In this document: positions 24,401 through 39,400 of the stretch, piece by piece
Position numbering within the stretch: position 1 is the first letter of the stretch
Layout of the letters: each line of letters begins with the position of its first letter
NCBI GenBank assembly: GCA_947652605.1
Contig: OX393576.1
Coordinates: forward strand, 62,162,966-62,226,965
Source: Elmis aenea
Lineage: Eukaryota; Arthropoda; Insecta; Coleoptera; Elmidae
Direction: 5' to 3'
Length of the DNA stretch: 64,000 nucleotides
Notes under the pieces: generated by a model
The model's input: only the letters and a program-made list of their open reading frames with translations
What the model was told of the DNA's origin: nothing
Database searches by the model: none
Program-made: the position numbers and the translations under genes

Positions 24401-27400
24401 TCTTTTTCGTCTCCCTAAAACACTTGTCAATGATTGATAAAATAAATCTGTGTCACAAAATATTCATCATGAAATATTCAGTGTTCGTTACGGTAATGAC
24501 ATTGGAAAATGGAAAATTGGAGACGCGAACGGAAGAAAGGGAAATTAAAAAGGGCGGAATCGTAAGATTGACAGTTTTTGAAACCGCTAAAGATATTTTC
24601 GTAGCTCTAAGCGCTTACGTTATCTTAGTGTTTAAAAATGATTTGTCAGATTTTTAACTATCTGTTTCGACGGAATAAATATGTTGTAAAATGATTGAAA
24701 GTGTAAATCTTAATTGGTTTTTGTTTCGGAAGGGAATGGAAGGCAACTGCTGAACACGTTTGTATAAACGGCAATGTTATCCGAAGTTAAATGTGTTTGA
24801 TCATGACAGGAAATTATGTTCTATGCACAAGATATACTGCATATGTTTTGTTTGCTTATAAACGAGTGTCGAAATTTTTATGCTAACGAAGCCAAAACGT
24901 ACCATCAATTTTGCGTTGTGTGTTTTTTTTATCATTTAACCAAGCTTCGCCATTATAATTTTTGTCTCTTGGTTAATTATTTTTTACGTAAAATGAAGAA
25001 AGATTGCTCGGATTACAAAAAAAAAGCAAATTTGAATAACGTTACGAAAAACAGCAACTAAAACATAATTTTAATGAACTCATATCAGTTTTAATTATTT
25101 AAGCGTTCACTATAAAATATAATGTTAACAAGTTGCGTTAAAACCATTTATATTATTATACAGGGTGGCCATAATCTATATGTGTTTTTTTAAATGACAA
25201 CCATAGCTACCTATGTGTTCATTAAAGAGATTTTTTTTTTTAATTTCAAAAATATATGGATTGTCATATCTATTTTGATTACTTTTCTTAAAATTTGCAA
25301 AAAATTAAAATGATTACTAAATAGCATAAGAAATAAAACAGATGACTTATTTGAGGGAGAAAAAAAATTCTTGCTTGTTCTTTGGATACGTAACACCTAA
25401 GTCCAATTACTCGTATAGATAAATATTGTTTGCCAAAACACGAACTTCTGTATCTTTATTAATATCTATTTTGGCTTCTTTCGGTTTACAAAAAGATCCA
25501 TACTGTTTTAAATTAGCAAACAGTTATTTATCTCGCTGCCTTTTTCCATGTATGTTAGGAGATATAATTCCTATGCTACGTTTGCATCACGATTACAACT
25601 GTGGTAACAAAATAACATATAATTTCTTTCTTCCCACGAATAAGTCATCTGTTTTATTTCTGACTAACCGTATCACAATAAATTACTTAACACATTCGAA
25701 TCCACAATTGGCAACAAAACAGAACGAACTTTGACAACTAATAAAAAACAAACAATAGATAATCTGTTGTTGTCAAAATCCAAGGCACCCTTATACTATT
25801 TACTATTTAGTTTTTTGCAAATTTTAAGAAAACTAATCAAAATAGATATGATAACCCATATATTTTTGAAATCAGAAAAAAATAAGCTCTTTAATGAACC
25901 CATAGCCAACTATGGTTGCCATTTAAAAAAAGCTAGTTTGCCATATCTCAAAAACCGAGTGCGCCATGACTTTTCAGATATTTTTGTCTAATTCTACGTA
26001 CAATAATCTACAGAAATTATTTTACAGTTTCGTTTACCATGGGTGGCTATGGAATTATTTAACATTGAAAACATCGTCTGTTTTTAGTTTTATCAAAATA
26101 TTTAAAAAAGCTGAAGGTGTAGGTAAAATGTCAAAATGGTATTAAATTTGTCTTGAAATTCTGCCAACTTTACTAATTTAACCGACTATGTAACTCTTAT
26201 AATAACAAAGTTACCCATACAGCATACAGATTATGGTTACTCTGTATATGACGGAGAAACATGATTTTTAAAACTGGTTCAATTTTTTTAGAAAAGGAAC
26301 TCTACGTATACTCTGTTTACTTTTATTATACATTAAAGTTGGCTATGTTAGGGTGACAGATTCCACTCTGTATATATTTTGACAATTTCACTTTAAGCAT
26401 TTTAGGTTATAATTTTAATCATTTACAAGACAAGTTTGCCAATAATAAAAAAATTGGAAAATATTTAGGGATTTTTATAAAAATAGTATTTATATCAAAA
26501 TAAGATGGCAAATACTGTAATTTATTTTGCAATTTATCGTTTTAGGTGTTGCTTGTTATGATTTAATTTTTTTTCTCTTAACCAAACGATCCCAAATATT
26601 TAAAATCTGCTTTCTGTTTAATTTTAAAACCATAAAATGAACCAACTTGTGACCCATAACAGATCAAAAATATACTACTCAAAAATGTTACTTTAGCTGA
26701 CCTAAAATTTTTCTACCATCCACTATACTATATTTATGCGCCGCCCCCATTGATTTTAAACTTTATACAAAGTTGAAAGTCCACCTTTTAATTCTAAATT
26801 TTTTTTTGCAGCATTAAATAAATTTCGTAAAGTAAAATATTTATTTTTTGAATTATATTATTGCAGCTCTTTTCTAAATTGTCTTGTCCCTGACCTACAA
26901 TTTTTATGATAATTTTTTTTCTAACCTAAAATATAATTTTTTAATAGTTTATATAGCCAAAATGTAATATAATACTGTACATTAAATATATTCGACAACT
27001 TGGATAAAATTGGGTCATTTCAAAACTCTGGATTATCTTTTTTACAATACTTTTCTTAAATTTTTCTTCAAATAATAATTTTGGCATTTTTAATTTGCAA
27101 CACAGCTTTAGAACGTAACTAAAATGTCATATTGACTTTTGGAAATGCCAACATGACAAAACTAAAACACAGCCTACTTTAATGTATAATAAAAGAGTGC
27201 AGATAATAACATTAGCAAATTTTCATGTCAACATGTTTTCAACATCGGAAAACTAAAACAAAGGTTTTTTATTTTAAATCTACCAAAGTTTCGAAAATGA
27301 TTATAACTTATATAAAAATGAAGTTTAGTTCGCCTAATTTAAGGCACAATTTCGAAGCAGCCATAATTGATTGAGGGACTAAAATAGAAGATTGTTGGAT

Positions 27401-30400
27401 TACAACGCAAAATTAATGCTTTTTCTGGCTCAATGATTTATACATTCAATTTTAAATTGCAAAGTTTTTTATCTTTGACTTTTCTGACGCCTAGTTTTCA
27501 TATTTTAACGCAATATCTTTTTATACAACCAATTTATCGTCGATTCAAGTCTTACATTTTTTCGTAAATGATAAAGTGAAATTGGAAAAATATGAAACTT
27601 TGCAAAAAGCATTAAAGAAAAATGGAAATAACAAGCAAAATGATTAAAAGAACTTTAAAGTTAGTTAATTATGTTATTATAAATAATTTTTGTGATTTAT
27701 TTATTATTACAAATAAGTTTATTTAAAATCGCTTATCTCTTTTATTGAAGGATCTCTTGTAGCGGTGCTAGATCGGTTTTAAGACTTCGTTGTGCGTCAG
27801 TTGAATAATAAATTAAATTCCTACTGATGAAGAGAGGGAAGTTAAACTAGTCTTGAATTTCTAGAAGAGATCTCTCATAAAAGAAAAATGCGATTTTCAG
27901 TCAAACTTATTTAAATTGATGTTATATTGTGTTTTTATTAATTTGGTACATTTTAGTGACTTTTTAAAAAAAAATTTGGATTGTTGTTGAGGTATATTTT
28001 TAAGTTATGCATATTTATTGTTGTAGTAGTTTATTGTCTCCATATTTTTAGATAATTTTTTAATTTTATCAAGTTATTATTACCTAATGAATAATAATGT
28101 AATAATGGGTGTTGCATGAGTTTATTTTTTTGAAAAAATAAACATACCTTTACCTCTTTCTCGGATATCAAAAGAATCTTTGCAATCACACAATATTATA
28201 TACACACTTATGCTTATTACAATATTAATTATTTTCCACATTTTCGCACAGATTACGATTTTATTTTAATGAGAGATGATGATGTTTGTCTTTACTTTCA
28301 GAGTCCAATAAAAGTTATGCGCCACTTTTCAAAAGCGCACGGGATGTGTTGAATACGTCAACGTTAAGTCCGTTTACCGTAGTGCGACGTCTGCGTCTAT
28401 GGACCATTGGCGTCCACCAGGAATAGAAAAAGAGCATGCGCATCTTTTGCACCAAACCTATTACACAGCAGCTTTCAACGTTCGATCTTTCACACACCGT
28501 AAGTTTGAGCTCTTTAGATAAATTTTTTGTTAACCCCAAACAAATTTTTTCCTTAACGAATGGGCACTACTTTTAGCACTTAAGTTTGAAATTAAAAGTA
28601 TATTAAACAATAAATAACGGCGAAAAACTTGGAGACAAAATTGTGCTTATCTTTTCAATACATTTTTTGTTCATTTTATAAATTAAAACAGGAAATTCTG
28701 TGATTTGCTTCGAAAAGCAAATTCAAGGATCAGTTATATTAATAGTTTATATTATTCAGCCTGTCAAAATTTGCTAATAAAGATAAAGGTGAAAGCTATA
28801 TAGTTTAGTTAGAAGACCCCAAAAGAGACTGATATTTTGGTGAAAAAGTCCCAAATTTTTGTCGAGTACTTTATCGATTAGCAATCGTGAAGCTTACAAG
28901 GGAGGGTCACGATATGTTGTCGCTAGAATCTGATCAAGGCTGTGTTTATTGCATCAAGCACATCAAAACTAAATCTTTTGCAGAGTTATACGTGCCACTG
29001 ACCGTTTCCTTCGGAAAAATGAGGGAAAAACTTAAAGTTGAATAATAAAGGTAATTTTAGCGATCGCGTTGACTATGAAACCGTCAGAGATAAAATCGAA
29101 ATTCTTCTATTTACTAATGCGCGCATCCATTGCAAGTAAATTGGTGCAAAGTTTTTGAAAAAATCTTAAACGGTTCCGAGGAAAAACGCGAAAAACGAGG
29201 CCCTGGTAAAAACGCATTTTTCTATGTTAAACGCCTATGCAAGTCGTATAAATGTACTTATAACAAACATACCACAACTTGTCAAATCATAGCGCTTAGG
29301 CAGGGTTTCGTTTTTGACGTTTTTTTCCCGGAACTATTAAAGATTTTTTCAAGAACTTTACACCATTTTACTTGCAAAGAATGCGCGAATTGGTATAAGT
29401 AGAAGAATTTCGATTTTATCTCTGACGGTTTCATGGCCAACGCGGTAGCAAAAATTACCTTTGTTATTCAACTCTTCAGTTTCTTCCTTATTTTTCCGAA
29501 GGAAATGGCCAGTGGCAGTCTGCAAAACATTTAGTTTTGATGTTCTTGATGCAATAAACACAGCCTTGTTCAGATTCTGCGACAACTTATCGTGACCTTC
29601 CCTGGTCAGTGTTTTTATGTTAAATAAACTTTTTACTGCAGAAAAATAGCAAGTTCCTGTCAGATAACGTGTCACAACTCTGCGTGGGCGCTCATCCTCA
29701 AAACAAATGTTTCGTTGCTGATATGTTCAATACAAGATAGATTCCATGAAAATTATTTATCTGTATTATCACAAAAGTTGAATTGGAATCGCGTAATTTG
29801 TTTTGAACAAATCGATTTGTTGTCTAATATAAAAAACAATACTTTTTGAATTCGTACTCTATAAGAAATTAAAGAATATACAAAAACATACCGTGGAAAA
29901 CCACAGTTTTTTTAAATCTTAACCGGTAGAAACATTAGGTGAAATTTATTACTGTGGATTTGCTTCGAAATATGAGGGTGTGTTTGGTTAACTAATGCTT
30001 GTGCCTTTAGCAATTTGTTCATTTATCCCAAACTTGCGCTTTTTGTATGCTAGACAGAAATTCCTGCCCGTTTTTTTTAAATGTCCTTTGGTCGATACGA
30101 TAGTTAAAAATTGGGATTTTACTAACAAAAGTTCAACTACAAAGACTGGTTAGTCAAAACCTTTGGGAATGCATTTAAGTAACAGCTGGGCTAACATATA
30201 AATCTTTAGTGCTTTTTCCACGTCGCCTAAGGATTTTCCAATGAAAGACACTGAATTACAGAATTTATTTTATGCTGGTCGTGTTTCTGCAGTGGTATAA
30301 TGTAAACTATCAAATGTTAACTACAACTTTACGTCTTTAATTCACTGAAAGTAATCTAAACAAGAGATTTTTCATTAAATATTGCAATAAAACGTGTACA

Positions 30401-33400
30401 TTTACATGATTTCCAATTGAAGGTACAATAAATGGAATATGTGTCAGTGGTAGGAGAAAAAAATTGGTTAACTTTAGAAAATATGAGAAGTAGTAATTAA
30501 ACCTAAGCACAATCAAGTAAGTTTTATTGTAAAGGCTTAAAAAGCCTTTCCTTTTTTAATTGTCAGCTTGCTTGTTTACTAAAATAAGATTTTTCCTTCA
30601 TATTAGATGAGTACTTTCATGTTTTAGTCATTTTCATATTAAAGAACTTTCTTTCCAAACAGGTATACGATTGCATAGTTTTATTCTTCTACAACTGATA
30701 GACTTATAAATCATATAAGACGTTTTGGTTGTAAAGTTTTTATAAAACCAACCGGTGTACGATTTGATGTGTTAACTTTTACAATTAATGGAGTTTTTCT
30801 GCGCCCACTAATGTAAATGACTCTTAAGCTGCGTTCACATAGAAAAGTATTGTATTGTATTGCAGCGTAAGCAAAGTTAAGTATACGAATATCAAATGCT
30901 AGCGTTCACATAAGCAAAGTAGTGGAATTGCGTTGTAAGCGGCGTGGCAATAGCTCGCAAGATCCAAGCTTCTTGCAATATCCCCATAACAAGAACCAAT
31001 CACAGTGATCTACGGATTAACCCTGCGTATGCGCGTGGTAATCGACATTAGTGTACAAACACTACAATACCTCTATGTGAACGCTACTCTTGCAGGCACG
31101 TTACAATACAATTTATTACGCTACAATACAATGCAATACTTTGCTATGTGAACGCAGCTTTACCGTACAGCATGCATAGTAAGTGGGTCGTTACCACGGA
31201 AAGCAAAAAGCACAGTTTTTTTTAAAAGAAATTATCAAACTATAGACCCACGTCAAACACTTCCTGATTGCATAGTAAGTGAGTTATAACGCACGGTAAG
31301 CAAAACGCACACTTATCTAGAAATGTCAAAGTGGGCTTACGTAATAGACAAGACAGCGTAATTACATGTGCATATTAGCCAAAAAGCTGTTAAAATCGTA
31401 GGTATTATGTGATCGTAGAAAAAGTATGATACATAACACGAGTCATAAAGCAATTACGCACTCGTGGAAATACGCACTCACCGTGCGCAACCTTTTCACC
31501 CGTGCGTAATATGCTTCTTACAACTCTTGCTATGCAATTAATACCTATACTATTATAAGCTTCATCAGTAGACTTTTTGATGAATAATATACGTTAAAAA
31601 CTATCAATTCGTAGATCAATTTAAAGAGAAAAAAGTCTTCAAATCCTAGTTGATATGTTAATTATTACAACTAAAGGATTATGCATTGAACACAAATGTT
31701 GGTGCTAAAGTGTCGTGAATGAATAACGAACCAAAAAGAATTATAAGCAAAGAAGAGGTACAAATAGTATAATTTATTAGGACGGGCAAGAGGGACGTTT
31801 ATTTAAATTTATTTACCCATTCGTGAGCAGCTACACGATATGAAAACTGAAAATATAAAACAATGCTTGGTTTTTATACCCAAAATCGCGTTAATATTTG
31901 ACGTAGCTTTACCCTTTTTCATTCCTGTTATCTCTTTTTTGTTTAGAATACGTTGTCATCATTTCGATTAAACAGTTATTAAACACGGTTAAGAATTTGC
32001 TCGTTAATTGTTCCATAAACTTAAAGCTGCGGAATTACTAAGTATGTAGCACAAAAAATACGGTCATAAGTTATTTAAGTGCTCGCTGTAAACAGGCTGG
32101 AAAAGGAGCACACTCTTTTTACGTGCATTTGTGTTCGCGATAATTCAGCTAGATAATACATTTTGTAGTGAGCACCGTGTTCGAGTAATAATACCGCGAG
32201 TGGCTTTGCTACACATCAACTCCCTTATAAATTAACCCCGTTATTACATACATCCACAGTCAGCGGCGTTCACAAATTATGCAAAACAAAATCTGTTAAA
32301 ACAAGAGGATTTATAAATATTTTATTATTTACTGGCTCTTTTGCTAAATTAAAATGTGCGTATTTTACTATGGGGATCTAATTTAAAGCTTCGCAGGTAC
32401 GAGAAATATTCAACAAAACCAAACAAACGATCTCGTAAAATACAACGACTTAAATCTCAATAAAAGATATTTTCATGGACTGTTTTACTCGCTAAGGCTT
32501 AAACGTGAATTTATTTTTTGCAACTGGGTGGTGATAAGCTGCGGAAAACAGTTTGCGTGGTGATCCGTCAGTTAGACATGAGCACAGCTACATTTCTGAT
32601 TTTAAGTTGTTAACGTTAGAGACGTGAGTGTAATTAAATCTGAGAACCGCACACAGTTTCATTAATTTTTAACAAGATGTGATGCTGGAATTTTCAAGGT
32701 TTCAAATGAACTAGGATTATAAGTGCAGGTTTTAATCAAGGACTCGTAGGGTTTCTGAAAAACCGCATTTTTTAAAAACAGCGGTTTTCGGTTTTTAAAA
32801 TCAAAAACCGCGGTTTTCGTTTCGGTTTCGGTTTTTAAGAATTTTTAACGGTGCCAAAATTATTGTTTAAAATACTTATTTAAAAAAAGTATTCAAGACA
32901 CTGCAATACACTAACATAGAAAGTAACCCCTTTTTTAATGTAAGCAAGAAAATGTTAATTTTTATTAAAATACATACCTACACTAAAAAATTTAAACTAT
33001 ACTGCAAAAACATTACGTTTCTGCACTACAATGTACTAATACTTACTTAAGGTTTGCATTTAAATTTAAAAAAAATCAAAAACACTGAACTATTTAACTG
33101 TTCATCACTTAAACGCGTACGCAGTTTTGTGCAAAAATTTGCCCTTATCGAAAATGTTCTCTTTGCGTACGTGAATGTAGCTTTAATAGTAGAAAAAGCC
33201 TTATACAACAAATTTAGTTTGTTTTTCTCTCACCAGTTTTTTTAAATATGGCGAAGTCTTGCTTAATGGAATGAGAAGAGTGATTTATTTGTTTAGAAGT
33301 ATTTTTTATTAATACTCTTGAATTGCTTCTTGAATTTCTTCTTTTAGTAATCTTTTATTCGTACGTGACAATTCTTCCAATTCTTCTTCATTGCTCGCAA

Positions 33401-36400
33401 TCGCAAAGTTTTCATCATATTTATTGTTAGGTACAGGTGATTAAAAAGATTTGTAGCCACTGCTAGATCCGATTTTTAGGGTCTTGTAAGCACAACAATT
33501 CTGTTAATTCTAGATTTTCACGAGTATTCATACGTTCCTTGATATTTTTTAACAAATCTTTGCTTATGCCTAAATTAATTTTTTTTACCAAGAAATTAAT
33601 TACCCCATAAGCAGTGAAAGTATTAGAATCACAGCGGTTTAATGCTTCTACTGCTGCACTTACCGCCGATAAAGTTTTGTTTCGGTCTAATTATAATTGA
33701 AAATTGACATTTTTGACTACTCTGCGTATAGTTCCTTTAACTTTTAATTTTAAAAATCAGCGTAAATGGTAGAGACTAGAGATAATACAAAACTCAAAGA
33801 ATGAAACTGGAAGAAATAGATCTAGTGGCGTTTTCTGGTGATTTAGTGGTTTCGAGTGCAATCATAACCTAACATTTTAGTTTAGTATTGTGGTTTTTAT
33901 ATCACTTTTAATTTTAGTTACATTTAGGCATATGATTAAGTACACACACAAGTAAAATACATATTCAGCATTTTTATTTTCGAAAAAAAACGAAAACCGC
34001 GTTTTTTCAAAACGGTTTTGCGGTTTCGGTTTTAGCATAGAAAACCGCGTTTTTGCGGTTCGGATTTATCCGTTTCAGAAACCCTAAAGGACTGAAAACG
34101 AAACGGAAACGTTAAACGAAATTATTTTTTCCTTCAAGAACGAAAACGAAATTAATAATTCCTTAAACCGGTTTAAACCGGTTTTATCGTTATTTAATCT
34201 TTATTAATTACTCTCTATAGAGAGTAAATTCGCGTTTCTGTAAAAAAATACTTTATAAATAAAAACAAATCACATTTACAAACAAAATTTGTGATATGCT
34301 TGTATGCGGCAAAAAATTGTGGCAGCGAAGAATTGTGTAGGCGAAGAATTGTGGGCAAAGAATTGTGGGCGAAGAATTGTGGAGGCGAAGAATTATGGGC
34401 TAAGAATTGTGGGCGAAGAATTGTGGGCGAAGAATGTTCCTAGACCCACCATATTTAATGGTAACACTGCAATAATTCAGTAATATGCAGTAGTCCACTA
34501 TTATAAAAGAAACCAATAACTTTAATAACATTTGAAACATGTTGCATTAAATTTTAAACAAAACATTTTTAAATTGTCGAATCCTAAACTGTTAAGGCTT
34601 AAATTTTCTTTAAGCGAAATGGAATGTGTTGCACCTAGAGGTAAAATTAATAATTTTTGTATATTATAGAAAACTGTTGTTCCTTTAATTATTAAACAAT
34701 CCAAATTTAATTTAATTTATCAACTTTAAAAACGGTCATAGAATCTTCGTTAACTGTTTTCTTTTTTTTGCTGCAGTAGTTCTGTAAATACATCATCGCC
34801 ATGCTGAGAAATCTAATATTGACTGCGAAGCTGTAACAAGATTTGCTACTCAATTTCCGAAGACCTTAGAATTTAAGGCTTAGATAGACGAGATGAAGTC
34901 AAAGAAAATAGAAATAATATTATTTATGTGGCAAGGGAAGTCTAATGGAAATTCATCGCAGTCAACTTTACTTCATATAACTTGTCATGAGAATTGCTTA
35001 GATATACTGTATCAACAAACGGGGTTATATTTCGATGCCTTTTAAAGCACAGTTTATTATTAATTTGTTTGTAATATTCTTTAAAGAGAAAAGTGGTACT
35101 CTTATGCAATCACAGCGCTGTGGAAGTTTCTTTAAATGAGATACTGAAAAAGTTGTGGATGCAAAGAGTGTTTATCTTGCCGTCAAAAGTTCTTTAACAA
35201 AAAGCATTTACACTCTCTTCTAGATAACTTTCTGAAACACTAATTAGTTTGATGAAGTGTAAAATTTTTTATTTTAATATATCCCAACCAGTCGTGCACT
35301 GGAAAGCTGTATAAGTTAAAAGATACATAAAAAAAGATTGAGGCTTTTGACGTTCCCAATGTTTTTCCAAGTGATTGGAAAAAAATCTAATGTTTGTTGC
35401 GGGTTTTACCAGAAGTAATCTTTACGTTTAGAATTTTGAACAGTTTATAAAACATAGGATGCGGTACAAAGACCGCATAGCAGAATGATGAGTGTCGCTT
35501 GCATACCTATCTCTTTATCGTATCATATGCAGTGATGTAGCTACGGGAGGAGGCGGTCCGCCCCAGCGGTTTTTTTTTTATGGCGGCAGTTTTAGTCTAC
35601 CCAAATGGGGTAAAAATAAAAATCTCGAGGGTAATAAGGGATCAGTAGATATAATAATCTCTACCGGCACTAGAGCTATTAAATTCATGAAAAAATATTT
35701 AAAAAAAAAAGGATTCTTATCGAAGTTAGAAGATAAAACTGGCTAGTCGACATGGCTGCACTGAAAACCCGCCCCCTTGTGACGACAGAAATTCCAAGTA
35801 ATAAAATTTATGATAGGGTACCAACCATTCAATAAAATTATGAAACATTTCATTTATTTTAGGCATAAAATTCCATGCAGTTTTAAACTCTATTGTAACA
35901 GGGATTTTTCATTTGGTTTGAGGTACATTAACCAATCGTCGTATAGCAATAATATTCGTCTAATAATTTTTAAATGGGAATGTACAAAAGTTTTGAACAG
36001 TGGTAAGAGAACTTTTAAATCATAGGGCACCAGAAACAGACTGACGATTTTTTATTACTTGTATGTAAATACAATTATTTTTGGGAGGTTTTTAAGTACG
36101 TGATAGAAATATTGGTCGTACGCGACTGGCCTAAGTGTGTGATAATTATTGCAATTTGAAAAATCAAAATCAGAAATGGTTTTGCTGTAAAACTGTAATT
36201 TCGATGATGGCAAAGTACTCTATATCAGCGTTTCTCAAACTTTTAAACACGCGACCCAAATAATTTTCTAGAAATGAGAGTACGACCCATAGGAAAGGGG
36301 GTCTCCATCCACGCAAGAACTTTTTTTTAGAAATGTAATTTTAAAGTATTTTAAAAGGTTATTTATAACAGAAATTAAAATTTTTATTTTTTGTTCTTAT

Positions 36401-39400
36401 TTTTCTTTGTATTTTTATCAAACAGTTGCGTTTCGCGACCCAATAAGAAAATTGAGAAACGCTGTTCTACATTATCTAACTTTGCATTAAAACACGTTTG
36501 GACATCCAGAATTCAAAAAAAAATCGCCTTGGCGCGTTTTGTCCCTGTTTTGTGTTTGTTGAATCCGCTTGATGTTGGTGTTAAATTTAGCGACGTTCAC
36601 TCGCTGCGGTAACTATTGCTTTTGCCAATGACTATACATGTGGACTGTTGTGCGTTCATCACGATACTGCGGCATCATGCGGCATCGCTTGCTTTATTTT
36701 AACAAAAGTACAGCAATGTACATACAAAATATAACTTAACATGTATACATACAAATATAACTCAACATGCCGCCCACCTTGAAAGGACGGTCTTTCAATG
36801 AACAATCTTAAAATATTAAATACAACTATTATAAAAATACAATAGCTTAACCTAGTTCACAGGTAGGACAGTAATTCTTGTTATAGCGCGGTTAAACACA
36901 CCAGAGTTGGTTTTCACTGTAACCGCTCTCGTCAATTGATCACTGCCGGGATGCACTTGGGTTATTCGGCCGGTTACCCAGCGCAGAGGAGGAACATTAT
37001 TTTCCTTTAGTAGCACTAAATCACCCACCTTCACATTCGCGCACTCGACCTTCCATTTCGTCTTCTGTTGGAGATTGTTGATGTACTCCGTGGACCATCT
37101 CTGCCAAAAATGTTGGCTACATTGTTGTATGAGCTGCCATCTGGATAGTCGATTCATTGGAACTTCTTTGTAATCTGGGTCTATGTTGTGAGTGAGTGAT
37201 TCTCCGATCAGGAAATGAGCAGGGGTTAGAACTGACAAGTCATTAGGATCAGGAGATAGTTGACAAAGTGGTCGTGAATTTAGGATTGATTCGATTTGGG
37301 TGATAAGAGTGTATGCTTCCTCATATTTAAATGTTTGATTATTAGTTATGCGAATTAAATGATGTTTTACTGACTTGACGGCGGCCTCCCACAGACCGCC
37401 AAAATGCGGAGATCTTGCGGGAATATTGTGCCACGTTATATTATCTAATGATAATGTATTGCATAGTTTAATTTGATGTTTTTTATTAGAAAATAATTTG
37501 GGCAATTCGGTTAATTCAGTTTTGGCACCTATAAAATTAGTAGCATTATCGGAATAAATATTAAGTATTTTTCCTCTTCTTGATATAAATCGTTTTAGTG
37601 CAGCCATGAAGGCTTCAGTTGTGAGATCTCCCACTAATTCGATATGAATCGCCTTTGTAGCGAAGCAAATGAAAACTGCGATGTATGCCTTCATTATTTT
37701 CTTGGTTCTACGACTTCCTTCGTGAAGATATATGGGACCGCAGTAATCCACTCCAGTATTGAGAAATGGTCTTGCAGGTACGATTCGTGTAGTTGGTAAA
37801 TTTCCCATTAATTGTGTGATGTCATCTGGTCTTGCCTTGTAACATACGATGCATTTTTTAAGAATTGTCTTTGTTATGGTTTTCCCAGAAATAGGCCAAT
37901 ATTGATTTCGCACTGATGCCAAGGTACCTTGCACTCCAAGATGAAGTTGTTTTACATGTTCGTAACTGATGATTAATTCCGTGAATTTATGTTTTGCTGG
38001 CAAGAGTATCGGGTATTTCTTGTCAAATGATATCTTGGCATTTTTTAATCTGCCACCCACTCTTAAAATGTCGTCTTTGTCTAGAAATGGTGTGAGACTA
38101 AGTAAATTGCTTCTTTTGTGAACACAACCGTGTGATTTCAAGTATTGTATATCCCTGACAAATTCCCCTTGTGTTAATTTTACCAAACATGCTGTAGCCT
38201 TGTTTAATTCGTCGACTGATAACATTCCCGTAAACTTGGGTGATGCTGTCCTACAATTGTTGATAAATCGAAGTATGTAAGCAGTTACTCTTCGTAACCT
38301 GGTTACACTTGAAAACTTGTTAAATAAATCGAATTCCTGAATGGTAATTGTTTCTAATGTCGTGGTAGTTAATTTGCGTTTTTCTGGAATAATTTCACTA
38401 TTGTTGATTGTTAGTTTTGGCCAATGTTCATCGGTTTGCCTTAGCCAATCTGGGCCATGCCACCAGATATTGGAATGTATCAAATGATCCGGAAAACATC
38501 CCCTTGATATCAGATCAGCTGGGTTGGACCCACTGTCAACATGATTCCAGTTGTTAATATTGGTATTATTTTGAATTTCTGTGACGCGATTAGCGACGAA
38601 AGTTTTCCAATTGTGGGAACTTGATCGAATCCACGCTAGGACAATGGTCGAGTCCGTCCAAAGATATATGTTCTTGATCTTCTGGCTTAAGGCTCCTTGC
38701 ACCTTAGCCGTTAATTTGCTTAATAATAGGGCGCCATTTAGTTCCAACCGCGGCAAAGATACGCATTTAAGCGGAGCTACTCTAGATTTTGAGCAAATAA
38801 GTTGTAAGTTTATTTGTCCAAATGCATTACTTGATCTTACGTAGATGCACGCTCCGTATGCCATTTGTGAGGCATCACAGAACCCATGGAGGTCGAATTG
38901 ATCTTCGTTGTTACCCTGATTTATGTTTCTGGGTATTTTTAAGTCGTTTAACACTGTCATGCCTTGGTAATATTTTGTCCATAAGGTTTCAATATCTTGT
39001 GGAACAGAATCATCCCACTCGATTTTTAATTGCCAAAGCTGTTGCATTATTATTTTGGCCTTAGTAGTAACTGGACCGATTAATCCTAGAGGATCAAATA
39101 TCTGTGCGATTTTAGAAAGTATATTTCGTTTAGTGATCTTTACGTGTTCTGTTACCTTTGCCCTTACTTGATACAGCAAGATATCTGCATGACAATTCCA
39201 AAGAAGTCCTAACGTTTTAAGTGGTTCATCCTTGTTCAGTGTCATTAACGTGTCCGATGTAGAATTGTTTGTAAGATGTTCTAAAATCTGTTCATCATTG
39301 GATCTCCATTTTCTTAATTCGAATCTTGCCTTGTACAGCAATTGCGTTAATTGTAATTGTAATTCTATGGCTTCATGTTTACTGTTTGTTCCTGTTAAGA

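Noticed and set aside
29130..29675. 90-105-codon frames in family C (also 22058-22264)
   Set aside because: They run across both arms of a palindrome and differ between copies; no coding constraint is visible.
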